DNA of 64,000 bases from Pedobacter sp. D749 (GCF_019317285.1 NZ_CP079218.1:1736001-1800000); one strand, 5' to 3'; shown: positions 51,814-61,525, numbered from the stretch's first letter. Notes: generated from the letters alone by a model not told the origin. A program made the numbers and translations.

Positions 51814-52632
51814 TTAATTATTTAAGACTTGTGTCCGGTATTCAACTGGACTCATTCCATTTAAGTTCAATCTTATCCTTTTATTGTTATAATAACTAAT
51901 ATACTCATCAACATCACCCTTCAGCTCCTCCACCGACAGGTATTTTTTGCGGTAGAACATCTCAGACTTTAGCGTACCAAAAAAGTTTTCCATTACAGCA
52001 TTATCCAGGCAGTTGCCCTTTCTGGACATGCTCTGTGTAATTCCATTCTTGTGCAGGATAACCTGATAACTCTTCATCTTGTATTGCCAACCCTGGTCGG
52101 AATGCAGTATGAGTTTGGCATTACCTGGTTTTTTTTTCAATGCCCGGTCCAGCATATCGGTGACCTGCTCGAAGTCCGGCCTTAGGGATTGCGAATAACT
52201 TATAATCTCTCCATTGAACATATCAATTATGGTAGAGAGATACAGTTTCTTGCCAGTTACATTGAATTCTGTGACATCGGTTGCCCATTTTTCAAACGGC
52301 CTGTCAACATTAAACTCCCTATTGAGTATATTGGGGACTGTTTTGCCCTCTTCTGCTTTATACGACCTGTATCTCTTAAGCCTGACGGCACTTTTCAGGC
52401 CCATCTCTCCAGTAAGCCTCAATACTGTCTTATGGTTGATGGTGTGCCCTTCCTTTTTTAGCTGGAGCAGCATCCGCCTATAGCCATATCTGCCTTTATG
52501 CTGCTTGTAGAGCGCATTCAGGCGGTTCCTGACCACTCCATACTTGTCGTCTGTACCACTGCATTTTATACAGTAATAAAATGAACTCCGCGCCATACCG
52601 GCCACTCCTAAAAGCACTGACAGGTCAAACAT
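51814..52632 (-). CDS. IS3-family transposase OrfB (DDE integrase domain)
   Basis: 272 residues, identical to the OrfB at 8202-9020, with the same Asp, Asp and Glu motifs (WATDVTEF, HSDQGWQY, VMENFFGTL). It is probably made as an OrfAB fusion through the -1 slip at 52704-52710. Confidence 0.95.
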   Translation of the reverse strand: MFDLSVLLGVAGMARSSFYYCIKCSGTDDKYGVVRNRLNALYKQHKGRYGYRRMLLQLKKEGHTINHKTVLRLTGEMGLKSAVRLKRYRSYKAEEGKTVPNILNREFNVDRPFEKWATDVTEFNVTGKKLYLSTIIDMFNGEIISYSQSLRPDFEQVTDMLDRALKKKPGNAKLILHSDQGWQYKMKSYQVILHKNGITQSMSRKGNCLDNAVMENFFGTLKSEMFYRKKYLSVEELKGDVDEYISYYNNKRIRLNLNGMSPVEYRTQVLNN

Positions 52633-52652
52633 ATTCCTTAATCCGTGAATGA

Positions 52653-53171
52653 TCAGCGCTTTTTGTTTTTCTTTGATTCTTCTTTCTGGATTAAGGCCCG
52701 TAACTTTTTTAAAAACGCGACCTCCGCACGTAAACGATTGTTTTCTTCCAGGACCTGTTCATGATCTGTCAGGATGGAAGGTGCTTTTTTCGGAATCTTT
52801 GGCTTCATGGGATGATGTTTTTTCCTTGTTGTTTCAGACAGCCCCTCGGCGCCAGCAGATTCGTATATCCTTAACCAATTTGATAGGACACTGTTACATC
52901 TGATGTTAAATTGAAGGCATGCCTCCCTCAAAGATACCTTATTGGAGATAAAGTAACGGATAACCTCAAGTTTGTTTTCCAATGAATAGACTGTCGACTG
53001 GGGGATTAGTCCGGCCTCGCCAAAACGTTTATAGAACTGTACCCACTGATAGACCATACGCCGTTCGATACCATTTTTCCTTGAGATTGAATCCAAAGGT
53101 TTCTCTCTACTTAAGACCTGACCGATGATAGCCAGTTTAAATTCCAGGCTATACTTAATTTTTCTGCTCAT
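52653..53171 (-). CDS. IS3-family transposase OrfA
   Basis: 172 residues with two helix-turn-helix modules and a C-terminal coiled coil. It differs from the copy at 7663-8181 by Lys for Glu in SISRKNG, Lys for Asn in MKPK and Ile for Leu in APSIL. All are substitutions that leave the frame intact. Confidence 0.93.
   Translation of the reverse strand: MSRKIKYSLEFKLAIIGQVLSREKPLDSISRKNGIERRMVYQWVQFYKRFGEAGLIPQSTVYSLENKLEVIRYFISNKVSLREACLQFNIRCNSVLSNWLRIYESAGAEGLSETTRKKHHPMKPKIPKKAPSILTDHEQVLEENNRLRAEVAFLKKLRALIQKEESKKNKKR
52704..52710 (-). promoter_or_regulatory. -1 programmed frameshift heptamer A_AAA_AAG
   Basis: The minus-strand counterpart of 8124-8130; it is in phase with orfA codons and leads into an open -1 frame to orfB. 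Confidence 0.85.
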
Positions 53172-53214
53172 AAAATGCTCCTCTTAAAGTGTCCAACTTT
53201 TTGGGGGCAGTCCA

Positions 53215-53251
53215 AGTTCCTCGCTCCGGGCTTTCCACTTTATCAGGTTTA
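53215..53251 (-). repeat. IS-target repeat, A half right of the second complete IS
   Basis: Read on the minus strand: AAACCTGATAAAGTGGAAAG, then CCCGGAGCGAGGAACT, matching the A half at 7348-7379. The insertion point is shifted about six bases compared with the other two copies. Confidence 0.75.
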
Positions 53252-53290
53252 TTTAACCTAAAGCAGTGGTTGTTAGGGGTGAACTAAAAT

Positions 53291-53323
53291 AAACCTCGCA
53301 GGTTTTGAAAACCTGCGAGGTTT
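53291..53323 (-). terminator. Palindromic terminator after the secreted protein gene
   Basis: AAACCTCGCAGGTTTT and its complement pair almost perfectly over 33 bases. Read on the minus strand it is followed by a TTTATTTT tail. Confidence 0.8.
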
Positions 53324-53329
53324 GCTCCG

Positions 53330-54046
53330 CTACAAATAAACATTTGGTATAATTTCCCAAGCCCATGGCTTTTTGAAAGTCTTAAATGTTCTCAGTTGAG
53401 AAAAATACAATACTTCGCTGGTTTTCTTATTGGCAATATCCCTTCTGTGCAAATTACCAACAGTAGTAAATAATTCACGTGTTTTAAAATCGTAAACCCT
53501 CTCGGTCATATCTCCGGTATTTTGGTTAAAGTAAAGATTGATGGCGCTGGTTAGAAACCAATCTTTGTTCTCGAATTTAAAAGTATAACCTAATTCCCAG
53601 CGCCACTCTGATCCTCCCTGGAAACGGAGATAAAGTTGCTGGTCTTTAATCGCAATCTTTTGCAGTGGGTCGCCCAGTTTACCACCTTCTTCTGAGCGTA
53701 AGATAAAATCATTGTTTTGTGTAGATAAATAATAATTTCCTGATGATTTGTCTTTAAAACATAAAGCCAAAATCCTCGGTTTCTGTGTTTCCTTTATAAT
53801 CGCGCTGCTGTTGTCGCCATAAACCCGGGTTTCATCAATTGCTTTATCATACTCTAAAATTACTGCTAAATCGGCTAAACCATCGTTGTTTAAATCGCCG
53901 TAAGCCTGGTCGACAACTGTCCAGTCGGCAGGGGTAAACTGTTCAACAGAAGGTCCTTGTGTTTTAATTTTAGGGAATATAAATGTTTTTTGCGCAAAGC
54001 TAAGTTGTGCGCAGAGCATCAGGATGTAAAGACAAAAAACTTTCAT
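53330..54046 (-). CDS. Secreted protein of unknown function (FG-GAP-like segment)
   Basis: A 238-residue exported protein with a signal peptide (1-18, cleaved after FAQ). A calcium-binding type loop GDLNNDGLADLAVIL (about 50-64) resembles an FG-GAP/VCBS repeat. The rest alternates strands and aromatic residues (YLRFQGGSEWRWELGYTF). It is the type of periplasmic protein seen widely in Bacteroidota, of unknown role. It is monocistronic and ends in a strong hairpin. Confidence 0.75.
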   Translation of the reverse strand: MKVFCLYILMLCAQLSFAQKTFIFPKIKTQGPSVEQFTPADWTVVDQAYGDLNNDGLADLAVILEYDKAIDETRVYGDNSSAIIKETQKPRILALCFKDKSSGNYYLSTQNNDFILRSEEGGKLGDPLQKIAIKDQQLYLRFQGGSEWRWELGYTFKFENKDWFLTSAINLYFNQNTGDMTERVYDFKTRELFTTVGNLHRRDIANKKTSEVLYFSQLRTFKTFKKPWAWEIIPNVYL

Positions 54047-54268
54047 TCAGATAGAAAAGGTGTTGATGTAAGGATAAAACGTGTTAATTGGGCTTTTAGT
54101 TTAATTGGATCATATCCCGCGACTCGTCATGCTGATCCGGTAGCCATCGGATTTTTTTATGAGCTGTTATTTTGTTTTTAAAGGTCTGATAGCTACTTCG
54201 GGGTCGGAATCTTTTTTAAAAATAGATCCTGAAATAAATTCAGGGTGACGACTGTGTGAAAAATCCCG

Positions 54269-54276
54269 TACTTTTG
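54269..54276 (+). promoter_or_regulatory. -7 promoter element of the radical SAM gene
   Basis: TACTTTTG, 19 bases upstream of the TTG at 54295. It lies downstream of a GTG at 54256 in the same frame, which argues against that start. Confidence 0.55.
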
Positions 54277-54294
54277 CAGAAAAAACAATTCCTT

Positions 54295-56511
54295 TTGAAA
54301 ACCGAAATCCTTGCCATTACGCCGCCGTTTACCCAACTTAATACACCATATCCAGCAACGGCGTATATAAAAGGTTTTCTGAACACCAAAAATATCAGCG
54401 CAACACAGGCCGATTTAGGAATTGAGGTTATTTTACAGTTATTCTCTAAAAAAGGACTACAAGATTTGTTTAGTCACACCGGGCGAAGTTTAAGTATTGA
54501 TGATCAAAAACCTAAAAGTGACAATGCTAAACGTATTTTCGCTTTACAGGATGAATATTTAAAAACCATTAATGCCGTAATCGCCTTTCTTCAGGGGAAA
54601 AACCCAACCCTGGCCTTACAGATCTGCGGTGATGACTTTTTGCCTCAGGCTTCAAGGTTTGCTGTTTTAGAGGAATTAGACTGGGCCTTTGGTGCGATGG
54701 GTACGCAGGATAAAGCAAAACATCTGGCCACACTTTATCTAGAAGACATATCTGATTATATTGTAGAGTGCATCGACGAAAATTTTGGTTTTAGCCGTTA
54801 TGCTGAACGTTTAGGCAGAAGTGCGAACTCTTTTGATGAATTATATAATGCTTTATTAAAAGAACCTACTTACATCGATCAGATCCTGGTTTCGGTTTTA
54901 AAAGAGAAAATAGAAACGGTACAGCCTAAATTATTTTTGATTTCTGTTCCGTTTCCGGGTAACTTATACAGTGCTTTCCGCTGTGCGCAATGGATAAAAG
55001 CCAATCATCCTGAAATCAAAATTTCTATGGGCGGCGGTTTCCCAAATACCGAATTAAGGTCGTTGTCAGATGTACGGGTTTTTGAGTTTTTTGATTACAT
55101 TACATTGGATGATGGCGAGCTGCCAATCGAATTGTTGTACCATAACATTACGCACCCCATCCCAGCTGAAGCCCACTTTTATAAAAGAACTTTTCTTCTT
55201 GAAAATGGTAAAGTAGTTTACCGTAATGATGCTTTCAGAAACGATTATAAACAAGCTGATGTAGGTACACCAGATTATACAGGCCTGCTTTTAGACAAAT
55301 ACATTTCGGTAATTGAAATTGTTAACCCCATGCACCGCATGTGGAGTGATGGAAGGTGGAACAAGCTTACTATGGCCCATGGCTGTTATTGGGGTAAATG
55401 TACGTTTTGCGATATTTCACTGGATTACATTAAAGTTTACGAGCCTATAGCCGCTAAGTTGATTGTGGATCGCATTGAGGATTTATATGCTAAAACCGGA
55501 CAGAATGGGTTTCATTTTGTAGATGAGGCAGCACCACCCGCACTGATGCGTGAAGTGGCTCTGGAAATTATCAGAAGGAAATTAGCGGTTACCTGGTGGA
55601 CAAATATCCGCTTTGAAAAAAGCTTTACACAGGATTTATGTTTGTTATTAAAGGCATCAGGTTGTATTGCCGTTTCGGGTGGATTGGAAGTTGCATCTGA
55701 TCGTTTGTTAAAACTGATTGATAAAGGTGTAACAGTAGAGCAGGTAGCTAAGGTTACCCGTAACTTTACCGAAGCAGGAATTATGGTTCATGCTTATTTA
55801 ATGTATGGTTATCCTACGCAAACTATACAAGAAACGGTTGATAGTTTAGAAATGGTACGTCAATTATTTGAAGTAGGCATACTACAATCGGGTTTTTGGC
55901 ATCAGTTTGCCATGACGGCACATAGTCCGGTGGGCATGTACCCTGAAAAATTTGGCGTGGTAAAAGAAACCGAAGCGATAGGAACTTTTGCCAATAACGA
56001 TATCAATTATACCGATAAAATAGGGATTGATCACAATAAATTCAGTTTCGGATTAAAAAAATCACTGTTCAATTTTATGCATGGCATCTGTTTTGATTAT
56101 GAACTGCAGGATTGGTTTGATTTTAAAATTCCGAGAACAAAAATTCCAGCCGACTTTATTGAAAAGGCATTAAACGACAGCGACCATTTTAATACGAAAC
56201 CTACTGCAAAAGTAGTGTGGATAGGAGGAAAGCCTTCTGCCGATTATTTCACCAAATCCAAAAAGGGTAATACGTGGGAATTGGCGTCGCTTACTTTTCA
56301 CGATAAAAAAGAAACCTTTACCATACAGACGAATAAAAAAGAAGGTGAATGGTTAACTGCTATCTTGAATAGAATTTCGATCTCGAATGAGAAAGTATAT
56401 ACTTTTCAAGAGATTAAGGCTGATTTTGAGACAGAATTGGAAAACTTTGAACTTTTCTGGTATTCGAAACCCATAAATACGTTAAGGGAATACGGTTTGT
56501 TGGTTTTATAA
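54295..56511 (+). CDS. Radical SAM protein with N-terminal B12-binding-like domain
   Basis: A 738-residue protein, starting with TTG at 54295 (MKTEILAITPPFTQLNTPYP) because the promoter excludes the GTG at 54256. The N-terminal region (1-330) resembles cobalamin-binding radical SAM proteins (LFLISVPFPGNLYSAF, SMGGGFPNTELRS) but lacks a DxHxxG motif. The iron-sulfur motif is GCYWGKCTFCD, a CxxxxCxxC arrangement instead of the usual CxxxCxxC. The GGLEVASDRLLKLIDKG SAM-site segment follows. The reaction is unknown. Confidence 0.85.
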   Translation: MKTEILAITPPFTQLNTPYPATAYIKGFLNTKNISATQADLGIEVILQLFSKKGLQDLFSHTGRSLSIDDQKPKSDNAKRIFALQDEYLKTINAVIAFLQGKNPTLALQICGDDFLPQASRFAVLEELDWAFGAMGTQDKAKHLATLYLEDISDYIVECIDENFGFSRYAERLGRSANSFDELYNALLKEPTYIDQILVSVLKEKIETVQPKLFLISVPFPGNLYSAFRCAQWIKANHPEIKISMGGGFPNTELRSLSDVRVFEFFDYITLDDGELPIELLYHNITHPIPAEAHFYKRTFLLENGKVVYRNDAFRNDYKQADVGTPDYTGLLLDKYISVIEIVNPMHRMWSDGRWNKLTMAHGCYWGKCTFCDISLDYIKVYEPIAAKLIVDRIEDLYAKTGQNGFHFVDEAAPPALMREVALEIIRRKLAVTWWTNIRFEKSFTQDLCLLLKASGCIAVSGGLEVASDRLLKLIDKGVTVEQVAKVTRNFTEAGIMVHAYLMYGYPTQTIQETVDSLEMVRQLFEVGILQSGFWHQFAMTAHSPVGMYPEKFGVVKETEAIGTFANNDINYTDKIGIDHNKFSFGLKKSLFNFMHGICFDYELQDWFDFKIPRTKIPADFIEKALNDSDHFNTKPTAKVVWIGGKPSADYFTKSKKGNTWELASLTFHDKKETFTIQTNKKEGEWLTAILNRISISNEKVYTFQEIKADFETELENFELFWYSKPINTLREYGLLVL

Positions 56512-56554
56512 GCTACTGTGAGCTTTAAAATAGCGATAATATGTTACGAAAGCT

Positions 56555-56628
56555 CGTCATTTCGACCGCAGTGGAGAAATCTGTCTTGATAGATCTCTCC
56601 ATTTCGCTACGCTTCAGTCGAGATGACG
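56555..56628. repeat. GTCATTTCGAC-family intergenic hairpin repeat
   Basis: CGTCATTTCGACCGCAGTGG at the left and GTCGAGATGACG at the right, with GAGAAATCTGTCTTGATAGATCTCTC as the internal hairpin. It is the same family as 3836-3915. Confidence 0.8.
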
Positions 56629-56664
56629 ATTATCTATTAAAAACGAGCGCAACCATCGCTAAAA

Positions 56665-56928
56665 TTACATTTTCATTTTAAAATGCGTGAGAAAATAGAT
56701 AATACAGATGAGTATAATCGAATTTATGATCAACAACAACCACAAAATAACAGATTTCCGGTTTTTCATTACCGCGATAAAAGAAGTGATGTAAGCCATT
56801 GCAATCAGTGCCAGGAATAAGTTCACCGTCTGGATTCCCAAAATATAATACCCACTATATGAAAAAACGATCACACTGAGTAGTAGGAATACAATTGATG
56901 CGATAGTGTAAAGTTTGTTTGGTTTCAT
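56665..56928 (-). CDS. Small membrane protein, uncharacterised
   Basis: 87 residues with three hydrophobic segments (about 8-28, 31-54 and 62-83) and short charged loops. It opens MKPNKLYTIASIVFLLLSV. No family recognised. It is flanked by a hairpin repeat on one side and a 290-base gap on the other. Confidence 0.6.
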   Translation of the reverse strand: MKPNKLYTIASIVFLLLSVIVFSYSGYYILGIQTVNLFLALIAMAYITSFIAVMKNRKSVILWLLLIINSIILICIIYFLTHFKMKM

Positions 56929-57219
56929 GCTATGTATTCTAAATTAATTGTTTTTCGAACCTTTCAGTACCTAATCTATTTCGATCTTTTTGCTAGATAG
57001 TCGGTTAATTTTAATTACTTCTCTTCTAATTGATACTTTAAGTGTTGTTCATTCGAAACGTGAACCTGTAAGAAAATAATATTAATACAATATCTCATTA
57101 CTACTCATAATCTGTTGTAATGTTTTTGACCGTATAAAGAATGTAAGATCATTTAAGCTTATATGTACCTCACGTGTCTTATATGGTCAAAAAATGTTTC
57201 CGAAATTTGCGGATTAGTT
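56929..57219. other. Non-coding gap with an inverted repeat
   Basis: AT-rich; the only structure seen is the GACCATATAAG-family element at 57123-57194. Confidence 0.55.
57123..57194. repeat. GACCATATAAG-family inverted repeat
   Basis: TTTTTGACCGTATAAAG at the left is the complement of CTTATATGGTCAAAAA at the right, with one or two mismatches. The centre (GATCATTTAAGCTTATATG) is palindromic around AAGCTT. A related element lies at 23277-23331. Confidence 0.65.
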
Positions 57220-60200
57220 TTAATCACAGTGCGGAACCGTAAAAGTCCAGGTTTCTGATTCTCCGTTTGGAATAATGTAGCCATTTCCCCTGATATTCTC
57301 GAACCACAATTTGCCTCTCAGTTTTTCTCTTGTACCTACTTCATTTAAGGTAGCACTATCGTAAAGGCGACCATTGATCATCACATATTTGATTTTTTCC
57401 GAATTGCGAATATCATCTAAAGGGTTGGCATCCATAATCACCATATCTGCCAGTTTACCTACTTCTAATGAACCTATTTCTTTGTTCATGCCCAAATAAC
57501 CAGCGCCATTTAATGTTGCAGCCCTGATGGCCTGCAGCGGGCTAAAGCCGCCTTGAACCAGCATCCACAATTCCCAATGTGCCCCTAAACCCTGAATCTG
57601 CCCGTGTGCGCCAAGGTTAACCTTTGTGCCACCATCTGCAATCTGTTTGGTGGCTTTTGCAATGTTGATGTGGTTATAATCGCTATATTCGGATGTGGTC
57701 CTCCGTCTTGCCCTCGCGTCTATAATGGAGCGTGGGGTGTAAGTCATTAATTTTTCGTTTTCCCAAACGTTGGTTCTATCATACCAGTAATTTTCGCCCC
57801 ATTGACCGCCGTAGGCCACAATCAGTGTGGGGGTGTAACCCACTTCGGTATTGTTCCAAAGCGTGGTTACATCTTTATAAATCGGTAACACCGGGATACT
57901 GTGCTCAATTCCGGTATGCCCGTCGGCAACCATATTCATATTGGTGAAAAAAGTAGAACCTCCTTCGGGTACAACTTCCATTTTTAGCTGTCGTGCGGCT
58001 TCTAAAATCTGTTGACGCTGCTCTCTTCTTGGCTGATTGTATGATTTCACCGAAAAAGCACCAACAGCTTTTAACCTGCGTAAATTGGCCAAGGCATCGT
58101 CTAAGCTGTTAATCACAACCTTAAAATCACCATCGGCACCATATAAAATGGAGCCTGTAGAGTAAACCCTCGGACCAACCATTCTGCCTGCTTTAAGCAT
58201 TTCACTTTGGCTAAAAACCATTTCGGTATTGCTTGATGGATCGTGTGAAGTGGTTACACCAAAAGCTAAATTAGCCATATAACTCCAATCGTTCTGTGGT
58301 GTTATGCCATCCGGACTGGTTCGCAAGTGGGCATGAACATCAACAATACCAGGCATAATGGTTTTGCCGTTTACATCAATTACTTTGGCATTGGCAGGGA
58401 TGTTTACCGCATCTGATTTTCCGATTGCCGTAATTTTATTTCCATCGGTAAGAATGGTTCCGTTTTCAATTACTTCATCACCTTTCATTGAAATGATTCT
58501 GGCACCTTTTAAAGCCATAATTCCGGTAGGAACATCGGCTTTTAAAACCAGATTGATATCGATAGATGAAGCTTCTGTTTTAGGTGTAGTGCCATCAAAA
58601 TTGAAAGCACTGTTTACATCAATGGTGAAATATTTCGGTCCTAATGTCCAATGCAAGCTTTTACTATCGTTGCTCCATTGAATGTATGTTCCACCGTCGG
58701 TAGTCACTTTTGTAACCGGAATAGCACTATTACCTGCCGATGCATCTTGCGCTGTACCAATATTGATCATCGGTGTGATGTAAACGTTAAATAATTCGTT
58801 AAAGGCCACCCACTTATTGTCAGGACTGATGACGAACTGATTGGCATATTGTGAAGTAAAGTGTGTTCTTTCGTTAGCGCCGTTTAAATCGATGCTTTTC
58901 AATGCCTTTTTACCATCTGCATAACTTTGGAAATAAATACGGGTATCAGTATTATTAAACTGTGGACGGATGCCGTTATCCGAAATCAAAGTTTTAGCGC
59001 CACCATTGGCCTGCATCATGAAAATTCCCGTTCCACGGCCATAATTATAACCTAAAACATCATTTCCACTTCCTTTTCTGAAAACAATTTTATCACCTTT
59101 GGTTGAATATTGAGGAGAGTAATAAAAACCTTTTTCATCGCTCAGGGTGATAGTTTTACCTGATTTGAAATCGGTTCTTTTTATTGCTCCACGCAATTCA
59201 TCGCTCCAGGTAGTATAAACCACATATTTTCCATCCGGACTAAAAGCCGGTTCGAATTCGAAATCCAAACCATTTGTTAATCTTTCTGGTTTTCCTATCG
59301 GTAATTCTTGTTTGTATAGGTATCCTGCTGCATTAAAAACGATGGTTTTTCCATCGGGTGAGGTTGTAAGTTGCCTCAACATTTTAGCCGAAAACTCGTT
59401 GCTGAAAACCTGCTGCTCAAAATGTAAAGCCTGTTGTACCGTTTGAATGGTATTGGCCTGGAAAGGAATGGTACTATTGATCAATGTACCTATTTCGGTT
59501 TTCCTGATTTTGCCTTTAGCATAGTAAATGATGCTTTTGCTATCCGGAGTCCAGGCGAAATTCGGATAAACGCCAAAAATCGCCCATGTTTCCTGCTGAT
59601 CGTGGGATAAATCTTCATTTACTGGCCACTCTTCGCCCGTTTTAATATTCTGAACATATAAAGTAGATTTTAACCTTACCCGTTTTACAAAAGCAATTAA
59701 ATTTCCATCGGGAGAAACCTGCGGACGACAAGCACCTCCTTGCTCATCAATTAAGGTAATTAATTTACCTGTCGTTAAATCAAGCTGACGGATGGCATAA
59801 ATAGTCCCGTTAGGATCTTTACTGTATTCGAAATTTGGACCAGGGCTCACATCTTCGCTAAAATAAAGGTATCTTCCGTCGGGCGAAACGTTGGGCTCAC
59901 CGGCATCCTGCTGATCATTTTTACGTTTGGTTAACTGTATACCGTCGCCACCATTGATGCTATACATCCACATTTCGCCGGCGCCTAACGATCGGCTGGC
60001 CGTGAAGTGTTTTCTAGCTACCAGATATTCGCTGTTGGGCATCCAGGTGGCATTATTCAATAACCTGAAACTCTCTTTGGTAACCTGCTTTTTGCCGGAA
60101 CCATCACGGTTCATGATCCAGATATTATCGCCTCCACTCTTATCGCTTGTATAAGAAATGTACTTCCCGTTAGGGCTGAACCTTGGTTGTACATCCCATG

Positions 60201-60447
60201 CAATACCTCCGCTGATCAGTTTAGCTACTCCACCGCTAATGGGCATTACGTAGATATCACCCAGTAAATCAAAAACAATTTCCTGTCCGTCGGCGCTTAC
60301 ATCAAGATTCATCCAGGTACCTTCATCCGTATTTAGCGTGAAATTTTTTGTAGTGCCCTGGTACTTTTCAATGTCCCATTTCTTTTCCTGGGCATAAGAA
60401 CTGAAAAATAATAACGAAAGAGCGGATAAAAAATAGAGGTGTTTCAT
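57220..60447 (-). CDS. Secreted TolB-propeller / amidohydrolase fusion protein
   Basis: A 1075-residue exported protein with a signal peptide (1-19). Residues about 40-640 contain repeated PD40/TolB-type blades (SPNGKYISYTSDKSG, SPDGRYLYFSED, SPDGKYVVYTTW and others). Residues about 650-1060 are an amidohydrolase-superfamily domain with the metal motif IMPGIVDVHAHLR, the HSIPVLP segment, and the final VGKLADMVIMDANPLDDI. It may hydrolyse cyclic amides or peptides (imidazolonepropionase-like). The DUF1016 gene ends 14 bases upstream on the same strand. Confidence 0.92.
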   Translation of the reverse strand: MKHLYFLSALSLLFFSSYAQEKKWDIEKYQGTTKNFTLNTDEGTWMNLDVSADGQEIVFDLLGDIYVMPISGGVAKLISGGIAWDVQPRFSPNGKYISYTSDKSGGDNIWIMNRDGSGKKQVTKESFRLLNNATWMPNSEYLVARKHFTASRSLGAGEMWMYSINGGDGIQLTKRKNDQQDAGEPNVSPDGRYLYFSEDVSPGPNFEYSKDPNGTIYAIRQLDLTTGKLITLIDEQGGACRPQVSPDGNLIAFVKRVRLKSTLYVQNIKTGEEWPVNEDLSHDQQETWAIFGVYPNFAWTPDSKSIIYYAKGKIRKTEIGTLINSTIPFQANTIQTVQQALHFEQQVFSNEFSAKMLRQLTTSPDGKTIVFNAAGYLYKQELPIGKPERLTNGLDFEFEPAFSPDGKYVVYTTWSDELRGAIKRTDFKSGKTITLSDEKGFYYSPQYSTKGDKIVFRKGSGNDVLGYNYGRGTGIFMMQANGGAKTLISDNGIRPQFNNTDTRIYFQSYADGKKALKSIDLNGANERTHFTSQYANQFVISPDNKWVAFNELFNVYITPMINIGTAQDASAGNSAIPVTKVTTDGGTYIQWSNDSKSLHWTLGPKYFTIDVNSAFNFDGTTPKTEASSIDINLVLKADVPTGIMALKGARIISMKGDEVIENGTILTDGNKITAIGKSDAVNIPANAKVIDVNGKTIMPGIVDVHAHLRTSPDGITPQNDWSYMANLAFGVTTSHDPSSNTEMVFSQSEMLKAGRMVGPRVYSTGSILYGADGDFKVVINSLDDALANLRRLKAVGAFSVKSYNQPRREQRQQILEAARQLKMEVVPEGGSTFFTNMNMVADGHTGIEHSIPVLPIYKDVTTLWNNTEVGYTPTLIVAYGGQWGENYWYDRTNVWENEKLMTYTPRSIIDARARRRTTSEYSDYNHINIAKATKQIADGGTKVNLGAHGQIQGLGAHWELWMLVQGGFSPLQAIRAATLNGAGYLGMNKEIGSLEVGKLADMVIMDANPLDDIRNSEKIKYVMINGRLYDSATLNEVGTREKLRGKLWFENIRGNGYIIPNGESETWTFTVPHCD

Positions 60448-60461
60448 TATATATTGGATGG

Positions 60462-61430
60462 TTATTTGAATAATTCGTGTATTTTTCTTTGAAGTATTTT
60501 TTTATCGGGAAGCTGTGTTTTGTATTCTGCGACTAAAGTGGGAGAGAGACTTCGGCTCAATGCATATTCTACCACTTCGTTATCTTTATCTTTGCAGAGG
60601 AGAATACCAATACTTGGGTTTTCATTTAACTTTTTAACATCTCTATCTAAAGCTTCCAAATAGAAATTTAACTGACCTAAATGTTCGGGCTTAAATTTAT
60701 CTACCTTTAATTCAAATGCAACTAAACATTGTAAGCCACGATGGTAAAAAAGAAGATCAATATAGAAATCGCTATTCCCGACCTGTATTTTATATTCTTC
60801 ACTAATAAATAAGAAATCTTTCCCAAGTTCAAGGATGAAATTTCTCATTTCTAAAACTAAATTTTTCTGTAGATCGTTTTCGCTGTGAGGTTCGGAAAGA
60901 TTAAGGAATTCAAATACATAAGTATCTTTGAATATGGTTTCAATCTCGTTTTGTAAAACTCTCACCACTGGTGAGAGTTTTGTATTTCCCATTATAGATC
61001 TTTCGTAATGACTAGCAGATATCTGTCTTTCAAGCTCTCTCTTACTATATTTTTCTTTTAGACAAAGTTTTAAATAGAATTCTTTTTCCTCAATTGATTT
61101 TAACCTAGAAAGAATAATCAGATTGTGAGTCCAGCTAATTTCTCTCAGCAGTGTTGAGAGTTTTGGATAATCTCTATAGCTTTCATAAAACTGTTTCATC
61201 CGCCAAAGGTTTTTATCCGAAAAACCTTTTAAATCAGGTTCATTCTTTGATAAAAATTCTGCTAGTTGCTTTACAACTGATTGTCCCCATTCGGCGTTTT
61301 TAACTCTGTTGTGTATATACTCACCAATATTCCAATATAGGTTTATTAATGTAGAATTAACAGTTTTCAATGCCACTGCCCGGGCATTTTTAATTAAGCT
61401 GACAATATCTGCAAACTGCGTTTCTAACAT
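60462..61430 (-). CDS. DUF1016 (YhcG-type) PD-(D/E)xK nuclease-like protein
   Basis: A 322-residue protein of the YhcG family. The N-terminal DUF1016_N part (1-150) carries NLYWNIGEYIH and the WSHNLI-like block SWTHNLIILSRLKS. The C-terminal part is a PD-(D/E)xK fold with DFYIDLLFYHRGLQCLVAFELK, whose D...ExK residues could bind metal. The role is unknown; relatives often lie near restriction systems, which is not the case here. It is divergent from recQ. Confidence 0.9.
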   Translation of the reverse strand: MLETQFADIVSLIKNARAVALKTVNSTLINLYWNIGEYIHNRVKNAEWGQSVVKQLAEFLSKNEPDLKGFSDKNLWRMKQFYESYRDYPKLSTLLREISWTHNLIILSRLKSIEEKEFYLKLCLKEKYSKRELERQISASHYERSIMGNTKLSPVVRVLQNEIETIFKDTYVFEFLNLSEPHSENDLQKNLVLEMRNFILELGKDFLFISEEYKIQVGNSDFYIDLLFYHRGLQCLVAFELKVDKFKPEHLGQLNFYLEALDRDVKKLNENPSIGILLCKDKDNEVVEYALSRSLSPTLVAEYKTQLPDKKILQRKIHELFK

Positions 61431-61525
61431 TTAATCCTTCTTATTTAGCAAAGTTAATAATCTTTTCTAAAGATGATTTTTTTCAATTTCCAACAATAAT
61501 AAGTGGTGATTTTGGATTAAATGTA

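Larger units (their letters stand above)
51784..53214 (-). mobile_element. Complete IS150-type IS3-family insertion sequence (second complete copy)
   Basis: 1431 bases, the same element as 7620-9051 in opposite orientation. Its left terminal repeat has one C fewer (TGGACTGCCCCAAAAAG) than the other ends. It is flanked by a perfect 3-base target duplication AGT. OrfB is identical in protein sequence and OrfA differs at a few residues, so the two complete copies are recent. It also interrupts the interspersed target repeat, with its orfA end facing the A half as in the other copies. Confidence 0.95.

Noticed and set aside
54134-54158. Possible terminator (ATCCG...CGGAT followed by T)
   Set aside because: The stem is only five pairs and there is no plus-strand gene upstream to terminate.
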